Assembly (NCBI RefSeq): GCF_033343995.1
Contig: NZ_CP137573.1
Location: forward strand, 2,265,001-2,329,000
DNA length: 64,000 bases
Direction of reading: 5' to 3'
From: Streptomyces sp. HUAS YS2
GTDB lineage: Bacteria; Actinomycetota; Actinomycetes; Streptomycetales; Streptomycetaceae
The position numbers and the translations under genes are program-made. Positions 1 to 10,093 of the stretch are shown piece after piece; position 1 is the first letter of the stretch, and the number at the start of each line of letters is the position of its first letter. The notes below the pieces were generated by a model. The model was not told where the DNA came from. It saw nothing but the letters and a program-made list of their open reading frames with translations, and made no database searches.

Positions 1-1438
1 CGAAGGCCGAGATGATGCCCTCCTCACCGAGGATGCGGCGGTCCTTCAGGGAGGACTCGGTGACGTCGCCGACCGAGAGGCCGTCGACGTACACGTAACC
101 GGCCTGGACCTTGCCGACGATGCGGGCCTTGCCGTCGACCAGGTCGACGACCACGCCGTCCTCGGCAATGACGATGTGGTCCTTGGGGATCCCCGTCAGC
201 GCGCCGAGCTCGGCGTTGGCACGCAGGTGGCGCCATTCGCCGTGGACCGGCATGAGGTTCTTCGGGCGGCAGATGTTGTAGAAGTACAGCAGCTCGCCGG
301 CCGAGGCGTGGCCCGAGACGTGCACCTTGGCGTTGCCCTTGTGGACCACGTTGGCGCCCCAGCGGCTCAGGCCGTTGATCACGCGGTAGACCGCGTTCTC
401 GTTGCCCGGGATCAGGGACGACGCCAGGATCACCGTGTCACCGGGGACGATCCGGATCTGGTGGTCGCGGTTGGCCATGCGGGACAGGGCCGCCATGGGC
501 TCGCCCTGGGAGCCCGTGCAGACGAGCACGACCTCGTCGTCCGGCAGGTCGTCGAGCGTCTTGACGTCGACGACGAGGCCGGCGGGGACCCGCAGGTAGC
601 CCAGGTCACGGGCGATGCCCATGTTGCGGACCATCGACCGGCCGACGAAGGCGACCCTGCGGCCGTACTCGTGGGCGGCGTCGAGGATCTGCTGGATGCG
701 GTGCACGTGGCTGGCGAAGCTGGCCACGATGATCCGCTTCTGGGCGTTCGCGAAGACCGTGCGCAGGACGTTCGAGATGTCCTTCTCCGGCGGGACGAAA
801 CCCGGCACCTCGGCGTTCGTCGAGTCCGAGAGGAGGAGGTCGATGCCTTCCTCGCTCAGCCGCGCGAACGCGTGCAGGTCCGTGAGGCGGCCGTCCAGCG
901 GGAGCTGGTCCATCTTGAAGTCGCCGGTGGCGACGGCCGTGCCCGCGGGGGTGCGGATGGCGACCGCCAGGGCGTCCGGGATGGAGTGGTTGACCGCGAT
1001 GAACTCGCAGTCGAACGGTCCGAGCTGCTCGCGCTGCCCCTCGGCCACCTCGAGGGTGTAGGGGCGGATGCGGTGCTCCTGGAGCTTGGCCTCGATGAGG
1101 GCCAGGGTCAGCTTGGAACCGATCAGCGGGATGTCCGGCTTGAGCCGGAGCAGGTACGGGACGCCGCCGATGTGGTCCTCGTGGCCGTGCGTGAGGACGA
1201 TGCCCTCGACGTCGTCCAGGCGGTCCCGGAGGGTGGTGAAGTCCGGCAGGATCAGGTCGACGCCGGGCTGCTCCTCTTCGGGGAAGAGGACGCCGCAGTC
1301 GACGATCAGGATGCGGCCGTCGAATTCGAAGACCGTCATGTTCCGGCCGATCTCGCCGAGCCCGCCGAGCGGCGTGACGCGCAGACCGTTCTTGGGAAGC
1401 TTCGGCGGGGCGCCGAGTTCAGGATGCGGATGACTCAA
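1..1438 (-). CDS. rnj: Ribonuclease J (partial, C-terminus beyond the left edge)
   Basis: RNase J is a metallo-beta-lactamase/beta-CASP nuclease with 5'-3' exonuclease and endonuclease activity in mRNA turnover and rRNA maturation. The reading frame is open from a TTG start at 1438 to the window edge, about 479 residues; the family is about 560, so the C-terminal end is missing. The protein starts MSHPHPELG. The zinc-binding motif THGHEDHIGG lies near residue 80, and beta-CASP motifs such as ASFASHVHR and VHVSGHASAGEL follow. TTG is chosen because a GAGGAGAG ribosome site lies a few bases upstream and no better start is near. dapA lies upstream on the same strand, 119 bases away, with a hairpin between them that nearly reaches this ribosome site. 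Identification is firm; only the start codon is inferred. Confidence 0.95.
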   Translation of the reverse strand, partial: MSHPHPELGAPPKLPKNGLRVTPLGGLGEIGRNMTVFEFDGRILIVDCGVLFPEEEQPGVDLILPDFTTLRDRLDDVEGIVLTHGHEDHIGGVPYLLRLKPDIPLIGSKLTLALIEAKLQEHRIRPYTLEVAEGQREQLGPFDCEFIAVNHSIPDALAVAIRTPAGTAVATGDFKMDQLPLDGRLTDLHAFARLSEEGIDLLLSDSTNAEVPGFVPPEKDISNVLRTVFANAQKRIIVASFASHVHRIQQILDAAHEYGRRVAFVGRSMVRNMGIARDLGYLRVPAGLVVDVKTLDDLPDDEVVLVCTGSQGEPMAALSRMANRDHQIRIVPGDTVILASSLIPGNENAVYRVINGLSRWGANVVHKGNAKVHVSGHASAGELLYFYNICRPKNLMPVHGEWRHLRANAELGALTGIPKDHIVIAEDGVVVDLVDGKARIVGKVQAGYVYVDGLSVGDVTESSLKDRRILGEEGIISAF

Positions 1439-1456
1439 AAGACTCTCCTCACCACA

Positions 1457-1487
1457 CGCGCCACGTACCGCTCGGGCACGTGGCGCG
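1457..1487 (-). terminator. Hairpin between dapA and rnj
   Basis: A perfect 10-base inverted repeat (CGCGCCACGT / ACGTGGCGCG) with an 11-base loop lies after the dapA stop and ends about 19 bases before the RNase J start codon. It could end dapA transcription, but it is so close to the rnj ribosome site that it may instead be a leader structure of the rnj message. No U-run follows, as is usual in this GC-rich group. Confidence 0.55.
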
Positions 1488-1557
1488 CGTGACATTCGTG
1501 CACTTGCTGTTGTCTGTCGTGATCCGAAGATCGTCTATTCAGTTGTGAAGTCTGTTG

Positions 1558-2457
1558 TCAGAGCTGTACCCCGCCGGCGGCGAGATCGATCTTCAGCTGG
1601 GCGGTCTCCTCGGGAGACAGCTCGACGAGCGGCAGGCGCAGGGGGCCCGCCGGGAGGCCCTGGAGGGCGAGGGCGGCCTTCGTGGTCATGACGCCCTGGG
1701 TGCGGAACATGCCCGTGTACACCGGAAGCAGCTTCTGGTGGATCTCGGTGGCCTTCTGGACGTCGCCGTTCAGGTGGGCGTCGAGCAGGGCGCGCAGTTC
1801 CGGACTGACCAGGTGGCCGACGACCGAGACGAAGCCGACCGCGCCCACGGAGAGCAGCGGCAGGTTGAGCATGTCGTCGCCGGAGTACCAGGCGAGTCCG
1901 CTGCGGGCGATGGCCCAGCTGGCGCGGCCGAGGTCGCCCTTGGCGTCCTTGTTGGCCACGATCCGCGGGTGCTCGGCGAGCCGGACGAGCGTCTCGGTGT
2001 CGATCGGGACGCCGCTGCGGCCGGGGATGTCGTAGAGCATCACGGGCAGCTCGGTGGCGTCGGCGATGGCCGAGAAGTGCCGGTACAGGCCCTCCTGCGG
2101 GGGCTTGTTGTAGTACGGCGTGACGGCGAGCAGGCCGTGCGCGCCGTCACGCTCGGCCGTGCGGGCCAGCTCGATGCTGTGGTGCGTGTCGTTGGTACCG
2201 ATGCCGGCGACGACGTGGGCACGGTCGCCGACGGCCTCCAGGACAGCGCGTACCAGCTGCGATTTCTCCGCGTCGGTGGTGGTCGGGGACTCGCCGGTGG
2301 TGCCGTTGACGACGAGACCGTCGTTGCCGGCGTCGACCAGATGGGTGGCGAGTCGCTGGGCACCGTCGAGGTCGAGTGCGCCGTCAGCCGTGAACGGCGT
2401 GACCATGGCGGTGAGGACCCGCCCGAAGGGGGTCTGCGGAGTGGAGATCGGAGCCAT
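1558..2457 (-). CDS. dapA: 4-hydroxy-tetrahydrodipicolinate synthase
   Basis: This class I aldolase condenses pyruvate with aspartate semialdehyde, the first committed step of the diaminopimelate/lysine pathway, in the cytoplasm. The protein is 299 residues, normal for the family. Visible motifs are NGTTGESPTTT (substrate-binding threonines), the proton-relay tyrosine in TPYYNKPPQEG, and the Schiff-base lysine region IVANKDAKGD near residue 170. I chose ATG at 2457 (MAPISTPQTP) over an ATG three codons upstream because Streptomyces homologues begin this way as I recall; neither has a strong ribosome site. dapB lies about 2.5 kb away on the same strand, separated by thyX and membrane-protein genes, so the two are not in one operon. 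Confidence 0.96.
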   Translation of the reverse strand: MAPISTPQTPFGRVLTAMVTPFTADGALDLDGAQRLATHLVDAGNDGLVVNGTTGESPTTTDAEKSQLVRAVLEAVGDRAHVVAGIGTNDTHHSIELARTAERDGAHGLLAVTPYYNKPPQEGLYRHFSAIADATELPVMLYDIPGRSGVPIDTETLVRLAEHPRIVANKDAKGDLGRASWAIARSGLAWYSGDDMLNLPLLSVGAVGFVSVVGHLVSPELRALLDAHLNGDVQKATEIHQKLLPVYTGMFRTQGVMTTKAALALQGLPAGPLRLPLVELSPEETAQLKIDLAAGGVQL

Positions 2458-2518
2458 GGGTAACACGCTACTCGCTGCTCAGCGCCCGGTGTCCCCTCGG
2501 GGGACGTGTGAAGGGGAG

Positions 2519-2556
2519 CCCGGCACTGCCTGCTCGGGGGTTCAAGCAGTGCCGGG
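2519..2556 (-). terminator. thyX terminator hairpin
   Basis: A perfect 11-base stem (CCCGGCACTGC / GCAGTGCCGGG) with a 16-base loop lies about 80 bases after the thyX stop and before dapA, both minus-strand genes. It would separate their transcripts. Confidence 0.65.
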
Positions 2557-2634
2557 TCCGTTTGATCAGCCTAGATGAACTTCGTGAAACGTCGCAATCC
2601 GGACACTTCGCGTGACAGGTCGCACATCTGTGCC

Positions 2635-3375
2635 TTACGGGGCCACACGGCCGTTCTTGTTGAAGGCGGCGTACGTGAGCGGCATGAGCTCGGCCCAGTG
2701 CTGCTCCATCTTCTCGCCGACCATCTCGATCTCCCGCTGCGGGAAGGACGGCACCTTGGCCAGTTCGTGCTGGGTGCGCAGGCCGAGGAAGTGCATCAGC
2801 GAGCGCGCGTTGCAGGTGGCGTACATCGACGAGAACAGGCCGACCGGGAGGACCGAGCGGGCCACCTCGCGGGCGACGCCGGCCGCCAGCATCTCCTGGT
2901 ACGCCTCGTAGGCCCGGACGTACGAGTCCTCCATGACGCGGCCGGTCAGCTCCTGCTGCGCCTGGGTGCCCTCGACGAAGACGTACTTGCCCGGACGGCC
3001 CTCCTGGACCAGCTTGCGCTCCGCGTCGGGCACGTAGAAGACCGGCTCCAGCTCCCTGTAGCGGCCCGATTCCTCGTTGTAGGACCAGCCCACGCGGTGT
3101 CGCATGAACTCGCGGAACACGAAGATCGGAGCGCTGATGAAGAACGTCATCGAGTTGTGCTCGAAGGGGCTGCCGTGGCGGTCCCGCATCAGGTAGTTGA
3201 TCAGCCCCTTGGACCGCTCCGGGTCCTTGCTCAGCTCGTCCAGGGACTGCTCGCCGGCCGTGGAGACCCGGGCCGCCCACAGCACGTCGGAGTCGGCGGC
3301 GCTGTGCTTCACGAGCTCGACGGTCACATCGCTGCGGAAGCTGGGCTTGAGATCTTCGGCGGGGGTGTCGGTCAC
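2635..3375 (-). CDS. thyX: FAD-dependent thymidylate synthase ThyX
   Basis: ThyX makes dTMP from dUMP using methylene-tetrahydrofolate and NADPH through FAD, independently of ThyA. The protein is 246 residues from a GTG start (VTDTPAEDLKPSF) with a GGAAGG site about 10 bases upstream. The frame stays open 21 codons further, to 3438, but that extension does not look coding. The flavin/dUMP signature is RHRVGWSYNEESGRY near residue 90. Here eight residues separate RHR from the serine, against seven in the textbook RHRx7S motif; I believe this form is usual in Streptomyces. HGSPFEHNSMTFFI precedes it, as expected. A small membrane-protein gene is divergent upstream across about 200 bases, so the two probably have separate promoters there. 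Confidence 0.95.
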   Translation of the reverse strand: MTDTPAEDLKPSFRSDVTVELVKHSAADSDVLWAARVSTAGEQSLDELSKDPERSKGLINYLMRDRHGSPFEHNSMTFFISAPIFVFREFMRHRVGWSYNEESGRYRELEPVFYVPDAERKLVQEGRPGKYVFVEGTQAQQELTGRVMEDSYVRAYEAYQEMLAAGVAREVARSVLPVGLFSSMYATCNARSLMHFLGLRTQHELAKVPSFPQREIEMVGEKMEQHWAELMPLTYAAFNKNGRVAP

Positions 3376-3578
3376 CGGCGGGTCCTTCCAGATTGCTTCG
3401 CTCGGGGCGGCGCCCACTCTACGGGGAGCCGCTGACACTCATGTCCGGTGAGCCGTCCTCGGCCAGGCGGCAAACTTTCTTCGGCCAATTCGGCAAAATG
3501 GGGCACCGCACCGCGCTTCCGCCCGTCTGTACCGGTAACAGCGCGTTCCCATGCGTCTTTCGAGGAGAGTGGTCCCAG

Positions 3579-3818
3579 ATGTTCAGCCGGCGTGAGGCCG
3601 TCCCGTTCGCTTTCGTGGCAGAGGCGGACAGCTTCCGCAGTAACGTCACTCCGCCGCCCCGGGAGCGCCTCAACGCCTCGCAGCTCGTGGGTCGTACGCT
3701 CATCGGGCTGACCGTCGTGGCCGGTCTCGTCGGCTCGTTGCTCTTCGGCATGCCGGCCCTGGAGACCAGCCACTCCCCCGCCCGTCAGGCACAGTCCGAG
3801 GCTTCCGAGGACCGCTGA
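3579..3818 (+). CDS. Small single-pass membrane protein, unknown function
   Basis: I do not recognise a function. The product is 79 residues and starts MFSRREAVPFAF. It has a charged N-terminal half, one hydrophobic segment at about residues 40-60 (TLIGLTVVAGLVGSLLFGMP), and a short polar tail rich in S, E and Q. The ATG is preceded by GAGGAGAG about 10 bases upstream, which decides the start over a longer open frame running back to 3393. It is divergent from thyX. The PH-domain membrane-protein gene follows 54 bases downstream on the same strand, so the two may be co-transcribed. Codon bias is typical of the region, which supports it being real. Confidence 0.75.
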   Translation: MFSRREAVPFAFVAEADSFRSNVTPPPRERLNASQLVGRTLIGLTVVAGLVGSLLFGMPALETSHSPARQAQSEASEDR

Positions 3819-3872
3819 GGTAGCCTCACCGGTCACAGCCCCAACGAGCGTGCGTGTGAGTGAGGACCTGTC

Positions 3873-4421
3873 GTGCCCCTGCCCTTCCTGACGGCCGACC
3901 GCGCTTTCGATACCGACGACGACGTCGCGCTGCCCTTCGACGACCACGACACCTGGCGTCGGCCCTACCGGCCCGGCCCCTGGCGCGTCGGTGCCGCGGC
4001 GGTCGCGCTGCTGCTGGCGTCGTTCGTGCTCCTCGCGGCGATGATCATCGCCTTCGCGGGGGCACTGCCCGGCGCGGGCGTCTGCCTCGGAATGGCCGCG
4101 CTGATCATCGCCGGCGCGCTGCGCATGCTGCGGATGGGCACGTGGGTGAGCCGCGACGGGCTGCGCCAGGTGCGGCTGCTCTCGACCACCACGCTGCCCT
4201 GGCACAAGGTGGCCGGGCTGCGCACCGTGCAGCAGCCGGTGCGCTGGCTGGGACTGCCCCGCACGGTGCAGGGCCAGGCGCTCGTTCTCGTACGACAGGA
4301 CGGTGAGCAGCTCCCGCTGCTCACCGACCACAGTGCCGACTTCCTCGCCCGCACGGAGGCGTTCGACCGTGCGGCCGACACGGTCGAGGCGTGGAACGCG
4401 GAGTACGCGCAAACGCGCTAG
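3873..4421 (+). CDS. PH-domain-like membrane protein
   Basis: The product is 182 residues from a GTG start, with GAGGA about a dozen bases upstream. An acidic N-terminal stretch of about 30 residues (FDTDDDVALPFDDHD) is followed by two transmembrane segments (about residues 42-66 and 68-86). A soluble C-terminal half follows, starting GTWVSRDGLRQVRLL and containing TTLPWHKVAGLRTV. That pattern (two membrane helices, then a beta-rich segment with a W-x-x-V/I step) is typical of the bacterial PH-domain (bPH2/DUF2581-like) family; the substrate is unknown. It converges with the next gene at 4447, leaving only 25 bases between stops. Confidence 0.75.
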   Translation: MPLPFLTADRAFDTDDDVALPFDDHDTWRRPYRPGPWRVGAAAVALLLASFVLLAAMIIAFAGALPGAGVCLGMAALIIAGALRMLRMGTWVSRDGLRQVRLLSTTTLPWHKVAGLRTVQQPVRWLGLPRTVQGQALVLVRQDGEQLPLLTDHSADFLARTEAFDRAADTVEAWNAEYAQTR

Positions 4422-4446
4422 CGCTCCGCCGGACGGGCGGCGCCCC

Positions 4447-4893
4447 TTACGCCGTGCCGCCCCCGTGCAAGGTGATCGCGCGTTGCATCGCCTTGCGGGC
4501 CCTCGGGGTGTCGCGGGCGTCGTGGTAGGCGACCGCGAGGCGGAACCAGCAGCGCCAGTCGTCCGGGGTGTCCTCGGTCTCGGCCTTGCGGCGCGCGAAC
4601 ACCTCGTCGGCGGAGTCCCGGTCGATCCGGCCGCCCGGCGTACGGGTCAGCTCGTCGGCCGGCAGGCCGCCCTCGGCCTCCAGCTCCGCCGCCAGCCGGT
4701 TCGCGCGCCGCGCGAACCGGGTGTTCTGGTACAGGAACCAGCCGCCGACGCCGGGCAGCAGGAACGCGACCGCGCCCATGCCCATCGCCGCCGGCTCGCC
4801 CGTCAGCAGGAGCAGTACGCCCTCCATCGCCACCACGCCGAAGACGAGCACCAGCACGGTGGCGAGGAAGAAGTACGTGATCTTTCCGCCCAT
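4447..4893 (-). CDS. Two-helix membrane protein with a short TPR-like tail, unknown function
   Basis: The 148-residue product starts MGGKITYFFLATVLV. Two hydrophobic helices lie at about residues 5-31 and 37-55. A basic, Ala/Glu-rich helical stretch (RFARRANRLAAELEAEGG) follows, then a C-terminal part reading DWRCWFRLAVAYHDARDTPRARKAMQRAI. That segment looks like one tetratricopeptide-type helical pair, with W, L, A, Y and A at TPR-like spacing. It lies directly downstream of dapB (14 bases) on the same strand and is probably in its operon. Function is unknown; the TPR reading rests on pattern only. Confidence 0.7.
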   Translation of the reverse strand: MGGKITYFFLATVLVLVFGVVAMEGVLLLLTGEPAAMGMGAVAFLLPGVGGWFLYQNTRFARRANRLAAELEAEGGLPADELTRTPGGRIDRDSADEVFARRKAETEDTPDDWRCWFRLAVAYHDARDTPRARKAMQRAITLHGGGTA

Positions 4894-4907
4894 GGCCTTC
4901 TGCCGCC

Positions 4908-7056
<2,149 letters not shown>

Positions 7057-7060
<4 letters not shown>

Positions 7061-9276
7061 TTGTCGGTGTCGTCCTTGTCGCCCTCGGCGCCGTCCTCGT
7101 CCGCGATGACGGGGATCAGGGACAGCTTGCCGCGCTGGTCGATCTCGGCGATCTCGACCTGGACCTTGGAGCCGACCGCGAGCACGTCCTCGACGTTCTC
7201 CACGCGCTTGCCACCGGCGAGCTTGCGGATCTGCGAGATGTGCAGCAGGCCGTCCTTGCCCGGGAGCAGGGAGACGAACGCACCGAAGGTCGTGGTCTTG
7301 ACGACCGTGCCCAGGTAGCGCTCGCCGACCTCCGGCATGGTCGGGTTGGCGATGCCGTTGATCGTGGCGCGGGCGGCCTCGGCGGCCGGGCCGTCGGCGG
7401 CACCGATGTAGATGGTGCCGTCGTCCTCGATCGTGATCTCGGCGCCGGTGTCCTCCTGGATCTGGTTGATCATCTTGCCCTTGGGGCCGATGACCTCACC
7501 GATCTTGTCCACGGGGATCTTGACGGTGATGATCCGCGGGGCGTTCGGGGACATCTCGTCCGGCGTGTCGATCGCTTCCATCATCACGTCGAGGATGTGG
7601 AGGCGGGCGTCGCGGGCCTGCTTGAGGGCCGCGGCCAGGACGGAGGCCGGGATGCCGTCCAGCTTGGTGTCGAGCTGGAGGGCGGTCACGAACTCCTTGG
7701 TGCCGGCGACCTTGAAGTCCATGTCGCCGAAGGCGTCCTCCGCACCGAGGATGTCGGTGAGGGCGACGTAGTGCGTCTGGCCTTCGATCTCCTGGGAGAT
7801 CAGACCCATGGCGATACCGGCGACGGGGGCCTTGAGCGGCACACCGGCGTTCAGCAGCGACATGGTGGAGGCGCAGACCGAGCCCATGGACGTCGAGCCG
7901 TTGGAGCCGAGAGCCTCGGACACCTGGCGGATCGCGTAGGGGAACTCCTCGCGGGTCGGCAGGACCGGCACGATGGCGCGCTCGGCGAGCGCGCCGTGGC
8001 CGATCTCGCGGCGCTTGGGCGAGCCCACGCGGCCGGTCTCACCGACGGAGTACGGCGGGAAGTTGTAGTTGTGCATGTAGCGCTTGCGGGTCACCGGGGA
8101 GAGGGTGTCCAGCTGCTGCTCCATGCGGAGCATGTTGAGGGTGGTGACGCCCAGGATCTGGGTCTCGCCACGCTCGAACAGGGCGGAGCCGTGCACGCGC
8201 GGGATGGCCTCGACCTCGGCGGCGAGGGTACGGATGTCCGTGATCCCGCGGCCGTCGATGCGGACCTTGTCCTTGATGACGCGCTCGCGGACCAGGGCCT
8301 TGGTCAGGCTCCGGTAGGCGGCGCCGATCTCCTTCTCGCGGCCCTCGAAGGCCGGGAGGAGCTTCTCGGCGGCGATCTCCTTGACGCGGTCCAGCTCGGC
8401 CTCGCGCTCCTGCTTGCCGGCGATGGTCAGCGCCTGGGAGAGCTCGCCCTTGACGGCGGCCTCGAGGGCCTCGTACACGTCGTCCTGGTAGTCCAGGAAG
8501 ACCGGGAACTCGCCCTCGGGCTTGGCGGCCTTGGCGGCGAGGTCCGACTGGGCCTTGCAGAGGACCTTGATGAACGGCTTGGCGGCCTCGAGGCCGGCCG
8601 CGACGACGTCCTCGGTCGGCGCCTCGGCGCCGCCCTTGACGAGCTCGATGGTCTTCTCGGTGGCCTCGGCCTCGACCATCATGATCGCGACGTCGCCGTC
8701 CTCCAGGACGCGACCGGCGACGACCATGTCGAAGACGGCGTCCTCGAGCTCGGTGTGCGTCGGGAACGCGACCCACTGGCCCTTGATCAGGGCGACACGG
8801 GTGCCGCCGATCGGGCCGGAGAAGGGCAGGCCGGCCAGCTGCGTGGAGCAGGAGGCGGCGTTGATCGCGATCACGTCGTAGAGGTGATCGGGGTTGAGCG
8901 CCATGATCGTCTCGACGATCTGGATCTCGTTGCGCAGGCCCTTCTTGAAGGAGGGGCGCAGCGGCCGGTCGATCAGGCGGCAGGTGAGGATCGCGTCCTC
9001 GGAGGGGCGGCCCTCACGGCGGAAGAAGGAGCCGGGGATCTTGCCGGCCGCGTACATCCGCTCCTCGACGTCGACCGTCAGGGGGAAGAAGTCGAGCTGG
9101 TCCTTGGGCTTCTTCGAGGCGGTGGTGGCCGACAGCACCATGGTGTCGTCGTCCAGGTACGCCACGGCGGAGCCGGCGGCCTGCTTGGCCAGGCGGCCCG
9201 TCTCGAAGCGGATGGTGCGGGTGCCGAAGGTGCCGTTGTCGATCACGGCCTCGGCGTAGTGGGTCTCGTTCTCCAC
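7057..9276 (-). CDS. pnp: Polynucleotide phosphorylase
   Basis: PNPase is a phosphorolytic 3'-5' exoribonuclease that in Streptomyces also acts as the RNA 3'-tail polymerase. The 739-residue protein has two RNase PH-like domains (about 10-240 and 340-560). The second contains the phosphate-site stretch [18 protein letters not shown] domain ([15 protein letters not shown]) and an S1 domain ([19 protein letters not shown]) follow, then an acidic tail. The GTG start at 9276 has AGGAG ten bases upstream. It follows rpsO with a processing-type hairpin between. The downstream M16 peptidase gene overlaps its stop. Confidence 0.98.
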
Positions 9277-9510
9277 TAGCGGTTTCTCCTACGTTTCGTC
9301 TCTGCGTCTTTTCGTCCACGGGCCCGTGTGGCCCGGAACGGTGCGGGAGAAGCGCTCTTGGTGGCGGGCCGGTCTTCGATCGAAGCACCCGGGGATGAGG
9401 GTCCGGGGGCCACTACCGAGGACCGGCGTCGTGCCGGCTGCTTCTCGCGCGGGGATGTGGCGTTGTGTGACCAGACTAATTGCCGGTCGGCACTTTGCGC
9501 ACGTACAGCA

Positions 9511-9547
9511 AAGGGAGCGGCCCCCTAAAAGTGGGAACCGCTCCCTT
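9511..9547 (-). terminator. rpsO-pnp intergenic hairpin
   Basis: A perfect 10-base stem (AAGGGAGCGG / CCGCTCCCTT) lies about 10 bases past the rpsO stop, with a further weak inner pairing of CCCC with GGG. In Streptomyces and E. coli the rpsO-pnp intergenic hairpin is known both to end most rpsO transcripts and to be cut by RNase III in read-through transcripts. Here it sits in the matching place. Confidence 0.8.
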
Positions 9548-9556
9548 CACGGCGAC

Positions 9557-9847
9557 TTACTTCGCGCCGCCGGCCGCACCGCGACGGATGCCGAGGCGGT
9601 CGACCAGCGTACGGAAGCGCTGGATGTCCTTCTTGGCCAGGTACTGCAGCAGGCGGCGGCGCTGGCCGACCAGGATCAGCAGACCACGGCGGGAGTGGTG
9701 GTCGTGCTTGTGCTGCTTGAGGTGCTCGGTCAGGTCCGAGATGCGACGGGACAGCATCGCGACCTGGACCTCGGGGGAGCCGGTGTCGCCCTCCTTGGTG
9801 CCGAACTCGGCCATGATCTGCTTCTTGACAGCGGCGTCGAGAGCCAC
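9557..9847 (-). CDS. rpsO: 30S ribosomal protein S15
   Basis: S15 binds 16S rRNA in the platform of the small subunit. The 96-residue product has the family motif [20 protein letters not shown] at residues 50-70 and starts [16 protein letters not shown]. The GTG at 9847 is chosen because AGGAG lies eight bases upstream; the frame is open 82 codons further but that part is not coding-like. It is the first gene of the rpsO-pnp unit. Confidence 0.97.
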   Translation of the reverse strand: MALDAAVKKQIMAEFGTKEGDTGSPEVQVAMLSRRISDLTEHLKQHKHDHHSRRGLLILVGQRRRLLQYLAKKDIQRFRTLVDRLGIRRGAAGGAK

Positions 9848-10093
9848 GCGGATCTCCTCTTGGTGTTCGATGCGCCCACGAGTGCCCCTGGTCTGGGTCT
9901 CAGGGGAAGCTTCCGTGACTCGGAGGCGAAGGCACGATGAGCGCTGCTCCCCGATCCCTCCGAGAGCGTGAGCCCTTCGAGGGGTTTTCCGGGAGCGCGT
10001 ACACAAACGGCCGTCACACAGCGTACCAGCCCATGGGCGGCGAGCGGCCCGCGGGGCCTGGCCGGGACCGGTGGCAGAAGCCGGGGGATCCAC
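9848..10093 (-). promoter_or_regulatory. rpsO: rpsO leader and promoter region
   Basis: These 246 bases hold no gene that I can support. They lie between the 3' end of eccD and the rpsO start, so the rpsO-pnp promoter and any S15 autoregulatory leader must be here. A short pairing CCCCTG / CAGGGG is visible at about 9885-9905. I see no -35/-10 pair that I would defend. Confidence 0.4.

Noticed and set aside
2519..2556. Possible tRNA-like T-arm (GGGGTTCAAGC) between thyX and dapA
   Set aside because: No D-arm, anticodon stem or acceptor pairing fits around it; the perfect 11-base stem explains the region as a terminator.
7319..9279. Long open frame (763 codons from 6988) on the plus strand opposite pnp
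   Set aside because: It is rich in Asp, Val, Gly, Leu and Arg with no family motif. It mirrors pnp codons in reverse, the usual high-GC antisense artefact.
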